A DNA stretch of 64,000 nt from contig BCIX01000004.1 in assembly GCA_001600095.1 (NCBI GenBank), forward strand, positions 1,802,586 to 1,866,585, written 5' to 3'. This DNA is from Bullera alba (lineage: Eukaryota; Basidiomycota; Tremellomycetes; Tremellales; Bulleraceae). Below, piece after piece: positions 49,954 through 61,862 of this stretch (position 1 is the stretch's first letter; every line of letters begins with the position of its first letter). The notes beneath the pieces are model-generated. The model worked only from the letters and a program-made list of their open reading frames with translations, was not told the origin of the DNA and did not search any database. Made by a program: the position numbers and the translations under genes.

Positions 49954-50565
49954 ATGTCCGCTGATGACCGGAATCCGAACGCGTCCGCTGATGCCGATAT
50001 ATCGGCGTGTGAAGCTTGGTTGCGACAGGCGGAGAGCGCGCTGAGTCAGTGGATGCTGGACAAGGGACTGGATCAAGTGGATCGCAAGCATTACGAGCTC
50101 TTGGGGGAAATCAGCCAACACAGGACCGAGCTTAGCCTGATCAACTTAGCTACTGAACACTCGCTAGACACACCCGCAAGAGGGCGGAATTCTGAGTCTA
50201 TGACAGCCGAGGACGGACAGATCATAGACAGCCCCGAAGGGCGCAATTCCGACTCTGTCGACATCAGGGGGCTTCAAGCGTATCTGAGTAGGCAAGCATC
50301 ACCCTCATCCCTCAAAACGACTAATGGCGATCCTATCACTGACTCAGATATTTCACATCGTGTCAAGACCCTGATGGCGAAGGTCAACCGTATTGTCCCC
50401 GAGCTATCCGGTCAAATACCGTTCGAGCCGATATCTGATCATTGCCGTGATAGCACGTCAACAAACATCAACCGCGCAGATCACTCACTGGATTATCGGG
50501 ACTCCCTACTTGCAGTCTATTGGCTACCTGAGCTCGAGCTCTCAATTTCCTCCGACATCACCTAA
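49954..50565 (+). CDS. Unrecognised 203-residue protein
   Basis: Uninterrupted ORF starting MSADDRNPNASADADISACE in a good context (CGCC before ATG). The N-terminal 70 residues look helical (ACEAWLRQAESALSQWMLDKG, HYELLGEISQHRTELSLINL). The middle is Ser/Asp-rich with two similar stretches (ARGRNSESMTAEDGQIIDS and EGRNSDSVDIRG), and a second helix region follows (VKTLMAKVNRIVPELSG). No known domain is seen. The ORF could continue through an intron near 50565, which I could not define. Treated as a probable but unverified gene. Confidence 0.5.
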   Translation: MSADDRNPNASADADISACEAWLRQAESALSQWMLDKGLDQVDRKHYELLGEISQHRTELSLINLATEHSLDTPARGRNSESMTAEDGQIIDSPEGRNSDSVDIRGLQAYLSRQASPSSLKTTNGDPITDSDISHRVKTLMAKVNRIVPELSGQIPFEPISDHCRDSTSTNINRADHSLDYRDSLLAVYWLPELELSISSDIT

Positions 50566-50955
50566 CCGAGGTTATCCGCCAGTAAGCACTACATACATGC
50601 ACTACACCGTCCCGCCGAGATGGCCCATCAAATGCTCCTCCCGCGTATCATGCCTGGTCCTCAAGCTATCTGATTGCAGGAGTGTGTATGAATGCCCTAC
50701 AATGTCGTCAGAGGAACCTCGGTCTCCGAGTGCTGTCAATTACGATGAGATACGAATTGATGCACGCTGCGATGTTTAGTCCCAGAGCAGATCACTCATC
50801 CAATTGACACACAAGTCTAGATCGAATACTAGGAAGGCTTTATCGTCATCCCAAATCAGCAACTGCATCGATCTTCTCACTCCTACAGCCTCTACCAACG
50901 AGTTCGGTCCAATACGGATGTATGACACCATCAGCCACAAGAAATCCAACGCGAT
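50566..50955. other. Convergent spacer
   Basis: This 390-bp spacer lies between convergent unknown genes and should contain both 3' flanks. No feature recognised. Confidence 0.35.
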
Positions 50956-51591
50956 TTAGTCATGTGCACCAACAAACCTCCCGGGACCATCTTCCGACAG
51001 TCTCCTCGAGGTCTCTTGCTCATACGCCTCCAGCGCACCTTCTGGGTAGTCCGGCAGTCCAGCCAAAGTGGTGTTCACCTTTGTCTGATACCCGATCAAA
51101 GAGTCTCGCAGGTCCGAGGGGAGGTTATTGGTCACACCGCTCTCCTGCTCGTCTCGCCAATCGCCCTGTGGAGTCAATTGGGCTTGAGATCTCGGCTGCA
51201 AAGAGGATTTCTTGGATGATGGTATGAGTTTGTCTTTGATGCCTTTGAAAGCGGCGAATCGACTTTTCGAAGGCTGACTAGTAGGCTCGACGGGACCCTG
51301 CTCATCTTCGAAATCTGCGCCGTCTGCCCAGTCTTCCTGACCAGCGGCGTCACCTCGCGAAGTCTCCCACTGGAAGATCGAGGTTCTCAATACTCCACCC
51401 TCGACCGAAAGCCCCTTCAGGCTGGCGACGGCATCTCGATGAGCGATGGTACGTTTGCCTGTACCCAAGGAGTATGGCGCCTTCACAGTGACCAAGTACT
51501 CCGTCACTTCGTCCAGGTATTGGATCGCCTCTTGCGACCCTACTTCACTGAGGTTCCTGTCGGCGATGTTAGCGATGTTAGCGTGGCTCAT
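50956..51591 (-). CDS. Unrecognised 211-residue protein
   Basis: ORF on the minus strand starting MSHANIANIADRNLSEVGSQ. The ANIANIA start is produced by a duplicated TTAGCGATG word. A helical N-terminal part (EAIQYLDEVTEYLVTVKAPY) is followed by a possible small beta region (TIAHRDAVASLKGLSVEGGV). After that come an acidic linker (EDWADGADFEDEQGPVEP), a basic amphipathic helix (SRFAAFKGIKDKLIPSSKK) and a polar C-terminus. No family is recognised. The start overlaps the stop of an upstream ORF by one codon, so an upstream exon is possible. Confidence 0.5.
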   Translation of the reverse strand: MSHANIANIADRNLSEVGSQEAIQYLDEVTEYLVTVKAPYSLGTGKRTIAHRDAVASLKGLSVEGGVLRTSIFQWETSRGDAAGQEDWADGADFEDEQGPVEPTSQPSKSRFAAFKGIKDKLIPSSKKSSLQPRSQAQLTPQGDWRDEQESGVTNNLPSDLRDSLIGYQTKVNTTLAGLPDYPEGALEAYEQETSRRLSEDGPGRFVGAHD

Positions 51592-52394
51592 GATGACTGT
51601 GAGTGTGCCGGTGAGTCTGTCTTCGAGGGATAGAAAACTACTGGAACAATGGGGAAGAAGACCACCTTCAACTTGCTGCCTGGGCTTATATCTTTCAAGG
51701 CGGCTGATCGAAACGCGACTGATCTTGCATGTCCTTTCATCAAGACTCCCGCATTGCTAGAACAAGCAAGCTCTGTATCGCTCAAGATCCTTTCACAACT
51801 CCGAGCCGATATCACACATATCATTTCATCCACTCACAAGCACAAAGGCTGAGCTTGGACAAATGTCACCGTACTACACCGTGGACTTGGAGTAACCAGC
51901 TGACCGGTGGTGTTTCAACTGTCAGAGTCTCAAGCGAGCTTCACTTATTCCCTCCTTACGGATTCTCTCTCATCTGCTTCAACAGTCTTCTTCGACATGA
52001 GCAGGAGTCGAAGAACAACGGATGACAAAGCTCTGGACGGCGACCTCTGGTAGTAAGTATGACCTCTGGTCAAAGAGGTTTCTCGCGTCAATGCCCTCTT
52101 TGTCTTCCAATATTTCCAAAGCACTTCGACCCAACAACACCTTACGCCAACGACAGATCATTGATCAACCAACTCGATTAACATTGTTGATATGCAACTT
52201 GCAAGTAGCTGCCGGAGGCTGGATGTGATCATTAAGCGGTGCATCAGAGCCCAAAAAAACAGGTGGTATATGGCAGAGAAGCTGAGACGAGCAAACACCT
52301 GATCGCGGAATCAGTCCGGAGCCATGTCGAAGCGTGCAACAGGACTCACACGATTTCGATCCCGTGGAGGTGTGTTGTACGGCCAATAAGCGCC
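51592..52394. other. Intergenic region between two minus-strand unknown genes
   Basis: This 803-bp region should hold the promoter of the 211-residue gene and the 3' flank of the coiled-coil gene. A minus ORF at 51588..51833 abuts the downstream start and might be a 5' exon or leader ORF; I could not support it further. Confidence 0.35.
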
Positions 52395-53909
52395 TCAGCT
52401 CAGCTCTGGACTTTGGTCCAGGCCACACAGCTTGTCCAGCTCCGAGAGAATGTACGCCAATTGACCGTCAACCTCCTCCCGTCTTTGCCGTTCAGCGTGG
52501 TACCGTATATCCCAGCTCTGATTGTCGTTGACACCGAAGTCAGCTCCAATCAAGTCCACAGAGTCGGTGTCGCTGCTGAAGTGGGCCTCTGAGGCGCCAA
52601 ATCATCTGTCAGCAATACAGCACTTCACTTGCAACTCTAGAAGGAAGACTCACGAGAAGAAGGGTGTGTGGTCGCGACCATTTTGATATCCTCCTCGTCC
52701 GACTGGTAGTCATCTAGAAACCGTATGAGCATAATCAACAACATATACAGTGCCAGAAGTGAACTTACCCGACTCCTCCTCGAGATCCAGTAGAGCACTG
52801 ATCTCTGCGTCGTCCAGAAGATCTGCCGCAGAGGGTTTTGACAGGTTGATCTCCTCAATTAGGTCCTCCGGATCTGCAGTGCAAGAAGGGACGATGTGCA
52901 CCATCTCCACTGTCCTCGATTCTTCTTGGGTCTCCCTCGTCGACGGTGACTCGGCTTTTGCCAAACCGTCTAGCTCCGTCGATCCTTCCGTTACACCCAT
53001 AACCTCTCCTGGAATGCAGTCCGTCTTGCCGTGTGCGACGGGCATAGAGCTACCCTCAGGTCCCCGCACCTCAGTGCCTCCTCAGGCTCCTTCGAAATCC
53101 TCGATTTTCTCCGCATAAGGTGTCACCAGAACTTCCGTCTCCTCCACCAATTCCTTCTCCGGAGTCTGCTCCCTCGAGGCCCAGCCCGCCCAGGAGGAAT
53201 TGAGTTGAGCTCGACCGAGGAGTGACAGCCTAGCCTGACCGTTGTCTCCTGATGATGTGATCTCTAGCCTTGCTCCAACGGTGAATTGACCGATCGGATC
53301 GACCTCGTGTTCTTGTATCGCGCAGGCAGGGGAGATGAAGTGTAGACCACTTCCTTCGACTTAGCCGAGGCGGGTGGAGTCGAGGTGTCGTTCCTCGAGG
53401 CCGACGATTCCTGGAAGTCGAGTGGATCCACTAGTGGTGGCACAGATCCCTGATGCCTCAATAACGCCAGCTCTACTTTGAGATTGACTTGTGCGACCTC
53501 CAAAGCATCGACTACACGCCATTAGCACAGTCCAATCCAACTGATAGAGATATATGTAACAGTGGGACTCACTCCTATCTTTCATCATCTGCCGACTGGA
53601 CTTCAACTGCCCCACACTCTTCTCCAGCACTTTGAGCGAGTTCGACAAGGCCTTCACATCGCTATCCAGGGATGAATCGATAGCCAATGGCTGGCTGCTT
53701 GAAGCTGGCTTTATGCCTTGGACGGTCTTCGCTTTGGGAGAAGCTTTGTCTACAGCGATGGCAGACTTGGTTCCCTGCTCCAGAGTCACTGTAAGAGATG
53801 ATTTGATAGTTGGGCGGAGTCGACTGTTTTGCCCGATTGAGGACAAGGGCCGTCGCGGGCGGAGATTGGACGAAGGCGTGGGCGAAGGTGCGTTCTGTCG
53901 AGATGTCAT
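52395..53909 (-). CDS. Unrecognised protein with terminal coiled coils
   Basis: Exon chain on the minus strand beginning MTSRQNAPSPTPSSNLRPRR at 53909. A basic, Ser/Pro-rich N-terminus leads to a predicted coiled coil (DVKALSNSLKVLEKSVGQLK, then EVAQVNLKVELALLRHQG). The middle is disordered and acidic (ADLLDDAEISALLDLEEES, DYQSDEEDIKM). The last exon holds a second coiled coil (ERQRREEVDGQLAYILSELD) and ends DQSPELS. Introns near 52740, 52650 and 53560 are well formed. Some internal joins, especially around 53100-53260, are uncertain. The shape, with coiled coils at both ends and a short acidic centre, resembles cytoskeletal or kinetochore adaptors, but that is only an impression; no function is assigned. 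Confidence 0.6.
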
Positions 53910-54545
53910 CTTGTGATGCGATCGAAGGTTATCTTCACACAGGACATATGGAGATACTGGGTAAGTTGTAGAAGTAGATGCTCATTGCGTCTGTCAGCCT
54001 GCAGTCATTAGCCAACATTAGCGTAAACAACCGCCCCGTAGAACCGATCAGTCAACATGAGAAAGGACGCATCAGTACAACAAGTCGCGGCGTTGACTCA
54101 TCGAGCGCTCTTCTGACCGAGGCGCCTGTCAGTGTAGGACTTATGAGCGTGTCGTCTCTCTGGAAGGTGCCGCTTCGCTTTTAAGCAGCAAAGTAATATG
54201 CAGACAGCAGACTGCAAGCTCAACGCAAAGTGCTACCCAGAAAGCTCTCGCAGTGTCAGGGCTCGGGTGATGACGTGTCCTCCTTTGACAAGTTTGATTC
54301 CGCTCTCTCCCAGACCCTTCCGCTTACTCTGCTTGACCGATTAACCGGCTCACACCCAGCCTTCTTGCCCTGTCCTCCTCATCCTCTGCTTTTTTGAACG
54401 GTATACATCCTACTCTTCTCCCTCAGTCATCCTCTACGTGCAAGAGAGCACTTGAATCAGTATCGCAAGCCTCTGCTCTCACTCTATCTCTCGACTCAAC
54501 CGTTCCCCAAACTTGAACAAAGGTATAAACGCGTAACAAGCCATC
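53910..54545. promoter_or_regulatory. FOX2 upstream region
   Basis: This 636-bp region lies between divergent genes. It contains CCGAGG at 54117..54122, the reverse of CCTCGG recognised by Far/Ctf1 fatty-acid regulators in ascomycetes; a single 6-mer is weak evidence. The 100 bp before the start are pyrimidine-rich (cctcctcatcctctgc). Confidence 0.4.
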
Positions 54546-57500
54546 ATGTCCCAGGGACAGCTCGACTTCAAAGACCTCGTCGTCGTCGTGACCGGCGCTG
54601 GGTCTGGTATTGGCAGAGTGTGAGTTCAGCAGCAGTCGCAGTGTGGCTCCGAGAAACACGCGTCTGACCCCCATTGATACAGCTACGCTCGATTCTTCGC
54701 TAAACGAGGCGCCAAGGTCGTGGTTAACGATGTATCGGCCCCTCCAGCCCAAGCAGTCGTGGATGAGATCACCAAAGGTGAGTGTCAAAAGGCCAGGAGT
54801 ATCGAATGATGTGACTGATGGTGTGTATGTAGCCGGTGGTACCGCCGCTATCGCACCAGGATCCGTAGCTGAAGGAGACAAGATCATCGCCGCTGCTGTA
54901 AAGGCATTCGGCACAGTGCACGTTCTCATCAACAATGCCGGTATTCTCCGTAAGTCAACTCATCTCTCAAGGCTTATCAGTGCTGACTGTATGCCAGGGG
55001 ACAAGTCTTTCAAGAACATGACGGACCAAGACTGGGACCTGGTCACCCTTGTCCACCTGAAAGGCGCTTACAGCTGCACCAAGGCATGCTGGCCCATTTT
55101 CCGAGGGCAGAAAGTGAGCTAGCCTTTCCTCGCGAATTACTGAGCCTTAGCTGATTCTCATGATCTAGTTCGGACGAGTCATCAACACCGCTTCGGCGGC
55201 TGGTCTGTACGGAAGCAGAGGACAAGCCAACTACTCGGCCGCCAAGAGTGCGTTCCATCTCACATTGAGTTGGGGTCTATTTTGCTGACTTTCCCTGTAG
55301 TGGGTCTGGTCGCTTTCACCAGGACACTGGCGAGGGAAGGCGTCAAGTACAACATCAAATCGAATGTGATCGCTCCCGTGCGTATCAGGACAAGGTCACG
55401 GAACCCTTGCTGATGATGTTGCACGCCAGCTTGCCGCCTCCGCCATGACGGAGACCATCATGCCACCCGAGATGCTCAAAAACCTCAAGCCAGAGCACAT
55501 TGCTCCCTTAGTCGGTGTTCTGACCGCCAAGAACGTGAGCTGGTTCTCGTGACCATGATGACCCCGTCTGACTCCCACAGGGACCCGATGTTACTGGAAG
55601 AGTGTTCGAGCTCGGTGCTGGATTCTACTCTGAAGTCCGGTGGGAGCGATCCAAGGGTGAGTCGAAAGCGATCAGACGTGTCTGTACTTACCAGCTGCCG
55701 TTCCTGGCAGGTGCTGTGTGGCATACGGGTGATGATTCTTTCACCGTCTCATCGGTAGCTTCCCGCTGGGACGAAGTCCGAGACTTCTCCAACCCCGAGC
55801 ATCCTGTCAACTCGGAAGACAGTGACACCATGGTCAGTCAGAGTACGAGATATCTCCCAGGCAAATTCCTGACACGCCCCAGGGTTTGCTGCAACAATCG
55901 AAGAAGATGCCACCCAACAAACAAGGCCCCGAGGTGTCGTACAAGGGCAAAACCGTCATCATCACTGGAGCCGGTGCCGGTCTAGGCCGAAGTTACGCTC
56001 TCGTTCTCGCGAAATTGGGCGCAAACATTGTGATCAACGACGTTAGCAAGGAGAATGCCGACAAGGTCGTCCAAGAGGTCAAAGCTGGTGAGTAAATGTC
56101 ATTCATTGACACACATCGTATGGCTCACCATCTTGATAGCTGGTGGAAACGCCGTCGCGGCCGTCTGCTCTGCTGAGGAGGGCGACGCCATCGTCAAAGC
56201 CGCCGTCGATGCCTTTGGCACCGTCCACGTCCTCATTGCCAATGCTGGTATTCTCAGGGACAAGGCATTCGTCAACATGGATGAGAAGATGTGGGACCAG
56301 GTGATCGCTGTCCACTTGCGAGGTACCTACAAGGTGAGTTGGACCCCATACCAGACTCTGCTAGGACTCACCAAAATCTCAGTGTGCCAAAGCCTGCTGG
56401 CCTATCTTCACTAAACAGAAGTACGGCCGAATCGTCACCACGGCATCGCCCAACGGCCTCTGTGAGTGACAGATTCTATACACCGCTGTACATTCTGACA
56501 TTTTCCTAGTCGGAACTGTCGGTCAGGCCAACTACTCGACGGCAAAGTCTGCCTTAATTGGCTTCACCAAGACACTGGCCATCGAGGGTGAGAAATACAA
56601 CATTCTGTCAAACTGCATGGCTCCACGAGCCGGAACTGCGATGACCATGACTGTCTGGCCTCAGTAAGTAAGACGTGCCTTGATCGGGGCAAGGCTAATG
56701 TCACGCCAGGGAGCTAGTTGATGCGATGTCGGTATGTGGAGGACTGGTGATTTGACAGCTTGAGTACTGACATGACACGCAGCCTGACTTCGTGGCGCCC
56801 ATCGTCGGATTCCTCGGTTCCGACGCTTGCACGTTCAACGGAACCCTGTACGAGACATTTGGTGGTTACGCCGCCGAGATGAGATGGCAGCGATCTTACG
56901 GGTGAGTGGCGCCGCAATCATCGAGCAGCGTTTGGCATTTGCTGACAGACTTGTCAGTGTGAGCTTGCCCAACGACCAGGAGATCCTCCCGGAGTCGATC
57001 GCCAGCAAGTGGAAGGAGATCACCACGTTCGGTGAGTACAGAATTACAACAGTGGAGGTCGAAGCTGACTTCGAGCAGATTCGCGAGCGACGAACCCATC
57101 GTCTGGTGCGGAATCGTTCGAGCAGATCATGGCCAACTTTGAGAACCACGCCAAGGAGGGTTCGAGCGGTTCGAGCTCGACCGAGAACTACGAAGACCCA
57201 GAGGACACAGAGGAGATCAAAGCGGCCAAGCGAGCCGAGCCACTCGTCGACGAGGTTACGTACGTCGAGAGAGACGTATTGTTGTACAACTTGGGTATTG
57301 GAGCCAAGGTCGAGGAGCTCAAGTGGACCTACGAGAACGCCGATGGTTTCGAGGTGAGTCATCAAGCGCTCTCATTTCGTCTGAGGCGGTACTGATGAGG
57401 TCGATAGGCACTGCCCACATTCGGAGTCATCCCCCAGTTTGGTTCATCATCGGGATTGAACATGGACAAGATCGTGCCCAATTTCAACCCGGCCAAACTT

Positions 57501-58290
57501 CTCCACGGGGAGCAGTACCTCAAGATCCTGAAGCCGATCCCAACTTCGGCCACCGTGGTCAACTCTATCCGTCTGCGAGAGGTATTGGACAAGGGCAAAG
57601 CCGCCTCGTTTACCACAATCGTCGAGACCAAGGACAAGGAGACTGGCGAGCTCATCTTTGAGAACCAGAGCACGGTGGTGCTGAGGGGAAGTGGTGGCTT
57701 TGGCGGCAAGAAGAACGGTGCCGGTGAGTCAGCCCACTCTTGTTATACGTACGCCAAGCTGATCTTTCCAAGACCGAGGGAATGCCACTGCGGTCAACAC
57801 CCCTCCGAGCCGAAAGCCCGACGCGGTCATCGAAGAGAAGACGACACTGGAGCAAGCCGCCATTTACCGACTCTCGGGCGACTACAACCCACTTCACATT
57901 GACCCCTCGTTCGCTAGCATGGGTGGATTCCCCAAGCCAAGTGAGCTGCGCGAATCTCCACAGCATACCTTGATACTAACGACGGTTCAGTCCTCCACGG
58001 ACTGTGCTTCATGGGCATTGCGGGCAAGCACGTGCTTAAGTCGTTCGGTCCGTACTCGGACATCAAAGTCCGATTCGCGGGCACCGTGATTCCGGGCGAG
58101 ACGCTCGTTACGGAGATGTGGAAGGAGGGTGATAAAGTGATCTTCAGTGAGTCTCACCGTTTCTCCAATCAGACGATGGGCGTGTGCTGATGCCCGAGCA
58201 GCTACAAAGGTCAAAGAGAGGAATGCGCCCGCGCTGAGTAATGCCGCCGTGACGCTAATCAGCTCGAGCGGCGACAAGGCCAAGCTCTGA
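54546..58290 (+). CDS. FOX2: Peroxisomal multifunctional beta-oxidation enzyme (hydratase-2 / D-3-hydroxyacyl-CoA dehydrogenase)
   Basis: Catalyses the second and third steps of peroxisomal fatty-acid beta-oxidation through D-3-hydroxyacyl-CoA. About 900 residues, some 17 exons. Two tandem SDR domains are present. The first has [19 protein letters not shown] and YSAAK; the second has [22 protein letters not shown] and YSTAK, so both keep the YxxxK catalytic pair. A Ser/Glu-rich linker follows ([17 protein letters not shown]). The MaoC-like hydratase-2 domain comes next, with [14 protein letters not shown] carrying the catalytic Asp and His, then [14 protein letters not shown]. The C-terminus is AKL, a type 1 peroxisomal targeting signal. 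Domain order matches yeast Fox2. Start [11 protein letters not shown] at 54546. Confidence 0.96.
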
Positions 58291-58452
58291 AAGGTGTAGA
58301 CAGGACTAGATTCAGCAGTTTGTAGCAGGATTGAGAATGGGTATGCAGCGACCGTGATTCGAATTGATACATGGTTTGGCTACATAAGCTCGGTCGTCAA
58401 GCCGTTCATGGTCGTATATGCTGCTGCACTCCCCCTCAATTCTATTCACGCT

Positions 58453-61349
58453 TTATCCCGGCCTGTAGCCGCCTCCTCCGCCCATTCCCCGTCCTCCGCC
58501 GCCTGGACCATTTCTCGACCCGGGACCCTTTGACCGGAGGACGTTGAGCCTCGTCCACTTTTGAGCATCGGTGCCTTGACCCCTCACGCCGAGACCTTCG
58601 TTTAGGTCGGCTGGGGGATGCCAGAATGATCCGGAACCGGATTTCAGGGCTCTATTGCTGATCAAGGGGTGTGCCTCTGTTAAACGCGAGCAAGTGAGCA
58701 TGTTGTGTCTAGATATGGGGAGAGCGACGTACCCGTGTTCAAGACGTAGTCGTCGAGGGAGAGCACGTCGGGTTCAGACTGTAACAAGAAGTGATACCTG
58801 TCCGCCTGTCAGCCCTGCAATCAGAATTACAATCCCGCTGTAGTCTCACTTGAGAGTCTCGGCGAACATGAAAGACTCCATGTTATCCGTATACCGGATC
58901 TCGTCGGTATGCTTGGTGACGTCGGCAATGGAGCTCAGACCGCCGTCGACTCTGGCCGCAGTAACCCAAGAGACAAACATCTTCCAACCCTTTTCCTGCC
59001 ATTTCCTATCCCCCGTCAATCGGAACCTAAGCCCAGATTCAGCGTCGCGTCATCGTCTTTGGCCTGGCTTGGCCTGGCTCACATGTAAAAGATCGATTCT
59101 ATAGTCTCTGGTCTGTTGATTCCTCTGCCATTGACGACCTTTGTCCCCGGCGGAGTCCCTTTTAGCTTTTTGGCGACGACCTCGTCGTCGTCTGTGAATT
59201 CTCCCCCTTCCTCCGGCTTGACCGGCTGACCGTCCACATTCCACCTCATGATCCCATCGCCATACTCGTGCACCATGTCCGGCGTAAAGGTTTTGGGGTG
59301 GTACGTCTTGCCGCTCTTGAGGACATGCTCGTACATGACCCCCTTGTCCGATTCGCCATTGTAAAACTGCACAGACTCCGGCTGGAGTCCAGTGTGCGTC
59401 GCCGCCGATAACCAATAACACGACTGGGTGAACCGCTCGGCGTGCACCATGTCCTTTGTCCGATCGAGCAATTTCGCCCCTAGGCCAAGCATCGCGCCCG
59501 CAAAACAAGTGAGATGCTCGATTTCAGGTATCAACCGGCCATACTCCCATTTCCCAATCGCCAACAAATCATGTTCGGGCACGACATCCACCTCGACAAA
59601 GAGTATCCCTTGGGCTTTGGTGACAGACTGTTCGTAGATCCTCTTCCAGCGTTCCGCGATTCGTCCCCCTCCGAGCAGTTTGTACGTTTTGATCAGGTAC
59701 TCGTAGTAACTGTCGGCAAGACCGCCGAATGAGAATGCGCCATTGAGCGAGGATCCTGGCCCAGCGTCCGGGTTGATCCAGAGTGGGAGCAGTGGTTGGA
59801 TCACGGGATCGCCGCGGGGAATTACTTTTTGCTCGAGATAGTCCATTGCTCGTTCGGCCAAGTCGAACCAGGTCCGATTTCCGGTGATCTGACTCAGTCT
59901 GATCAACTCCAACGACATGCTCCCGACCTCGGCTATGGACACCGTTCCCAGGCGATACACCCCAGATGCGGAACCAGGGTCGATCCGACCGGCGGGCAAT
60001 CCAGAATCAGTGTTGAACGCCCTGCCCAGGACGTCCGCCAGGTCAACTGCTCTGTCGACCAGTAGTTGGTCTCCGGACAAGTCGTATGCTCCTAGCAAAC
60101 CTCCTAGATACCGTATACCAGTCTCGAAAACGGGTAGAGCCACCCCCCGGTCCCTTTGCACCGCCCAAGTCTCGGCTGGCGTCTCGTCGTCGTCGGTAGC
60201 AGGTGCTTCGGACACGAAACCCCTCGACCAGTCTCTCCCACCGACCCAGTTGAAGTTGAGCTGGTTGACATGCGGGCGACAGAGGTTATACTCGTCGGAG
60301 AATCCCATGACGAGGAGTGTATCCAGCGTGTCGACGATAGACGCTCCCCAGCTGGATACCCAGATCAGCAACGATTCCGAAGATTGGGCAGAGAGCCTTT
60401 AGCAGCTTTACATACTTGTTGAATGGGTTGGAAGCGGACTTTGACACTGGCTTGATCTCGTCGTGACCTAAGACCCATCGATCAGCTGGACGCATGGAGG
60501 ATCATGTCGGCGCAATCACTCACCCCACGCGTGATCCTTGTACGCTTGCCAGGCATGTGCGAATGCTCTTCTGACCGCTTCTTTCCTTTCCTCCCTGACT
60601 CTTCTCTGAGGCTCAGTCTCCCATCCTTCCCGACCCTTCGAGAATCCCTCCCACTGGACCTTGTTCATGTTGACATTGCCTGTCTCGTCGTTCCAATCCT
60701 CCGGGCCTTCCCAAGACCTGATGAACGCCTCTTCTGATATCTCCATGGCTATCGAGTGGAATACTGGCTCATCTGGCGTCTCCACCGAGACGACCTCTCT
60801 CATCCTCTCATCGGGGAACCGCTCGAATGTCGGTGGTTTCAAGTGCGAAGGGAGGGACACGTCCGAGAACAAGGTCGACGGTTGTTGTAATTTGGATAGA
60901 TCGGGGTGTGATGGCGCTATAAAGTCCTCTTCGTGGTGGATATCCAGAGGATCTAGGGGTGGTGGTTTGCCAGACCCTTTGCCCTTTCCGCCAAAAGGTA
61001 GACCCAGACCCCATCCCCATCCGTCCTTCGAGGGGGGATCGGGCGTCGCTGCCTCCTCTTGATCCCATATTCCGCCTAGAGGTCGTTCCGGCGTTCCAGT
61101 CTTGGACTTGTCCGTCCAGCCTATTGGATATTGATGCTTCCTTCCCCCATGCCTCGAATCTCCTGGTGGACTGTCACTCGGCCCGCTGAGGTAGAATATC
61201 GTCAGGACGAGGATACATCCCCCCAACAGCCACTTTGATCTTCGGGTGATGAGTCGCCTGGCAAGTCGACTGGATGAGCTCAGACCCGACTCCGGGTCTT
61301 GGCGGTACGCATAGGCGAACGGTGTTCCTGGCTTTGGCGCGCTCGACAT
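58453..61349 (-). CDS. Class I alpha-1,2-mannosidase, GH47, type II membrane protein
   Basis: Glycosidase trimming Man-alpha-1,2 residues from N-glycans in the ER or Golgi. About 850 residues. The start MSSAPKPGTPF at 61349 has A at -3; an in-frame ATG at 61361 has a weaker context. A single membrane anchor lies at about residues 38-56 (WLLGGCILVLTIFYLSG), followed by a stem of about 200 residues. The GH47 (alpha/alpha)7 domain shows NNWGASIVDTLDTLLVMG, VFETGIRYLGGLLGAY, IAEVGSMSLELIRLSQITGN, HLTCFAGAMLGLGAKLL, INRPETIESIFYM, MESFMFAETLKY and VLNTEAHPL, where the Thr coordinates calcium. The tail is glycine-rich (GPGGGGRGMGGGGG) and unusual for the family. ER versus Golgi placement is not decidable here. 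Confidence 0.93.
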
Positions 61350-61862
61350 GATCGCTGTCATCGACCAGTCCCAGGTCGGTCGCGTGCGGTGGACTGGTGC
61401 GTTAGTTGCGTTTGGCGACCCTTCGCGGATCGATGCAGTCCTCTCAAGCTCGATCTTTGTGGGCCATGCACTCTGCGTGGGCCAGATCGGGATCGTTGCG
61501 CGTCTTTGTGTCGAGCAAAGTGGTGTAGAACAGGTAGAACAGCTCAGAGAGATCCGTTAGAGATGTAGAGGACGGGACGAGGTCAAAGTGGAGGGTGAAA
61601 TTGTACAGTGTGTCTCCAAAGACTTTGCTTGGCGCGACAGTCATAGGTGGTGATGACAACGCACATTACCTGGACTCGTCTTGTACTCTATCCGGCGTGC
61701 ATATCATCATCGTAGCATCATGTCACAGCATTATAATCGTTCGTCGTCATCATGCCCAGCGACGCGTATTAGTCGTGAAATCCGTCAAATCCGCGTATCC
61801 AATCTCACCCCGATGTTTCGTCCCCCCTCACTCCCATCTCTTCCTCCCTCACTGACTCTGGC
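61350..61862. promoter_or_regulatory. Mannosidase upstream region
   Basis: This 513-bp region lies between two minus-strand genes: the mannosidase promoter and the 3' flank of the next gene. ATC/TCATCAT-rich words occur at 61690-61760. No other feature seen. Confidence 0.35.
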
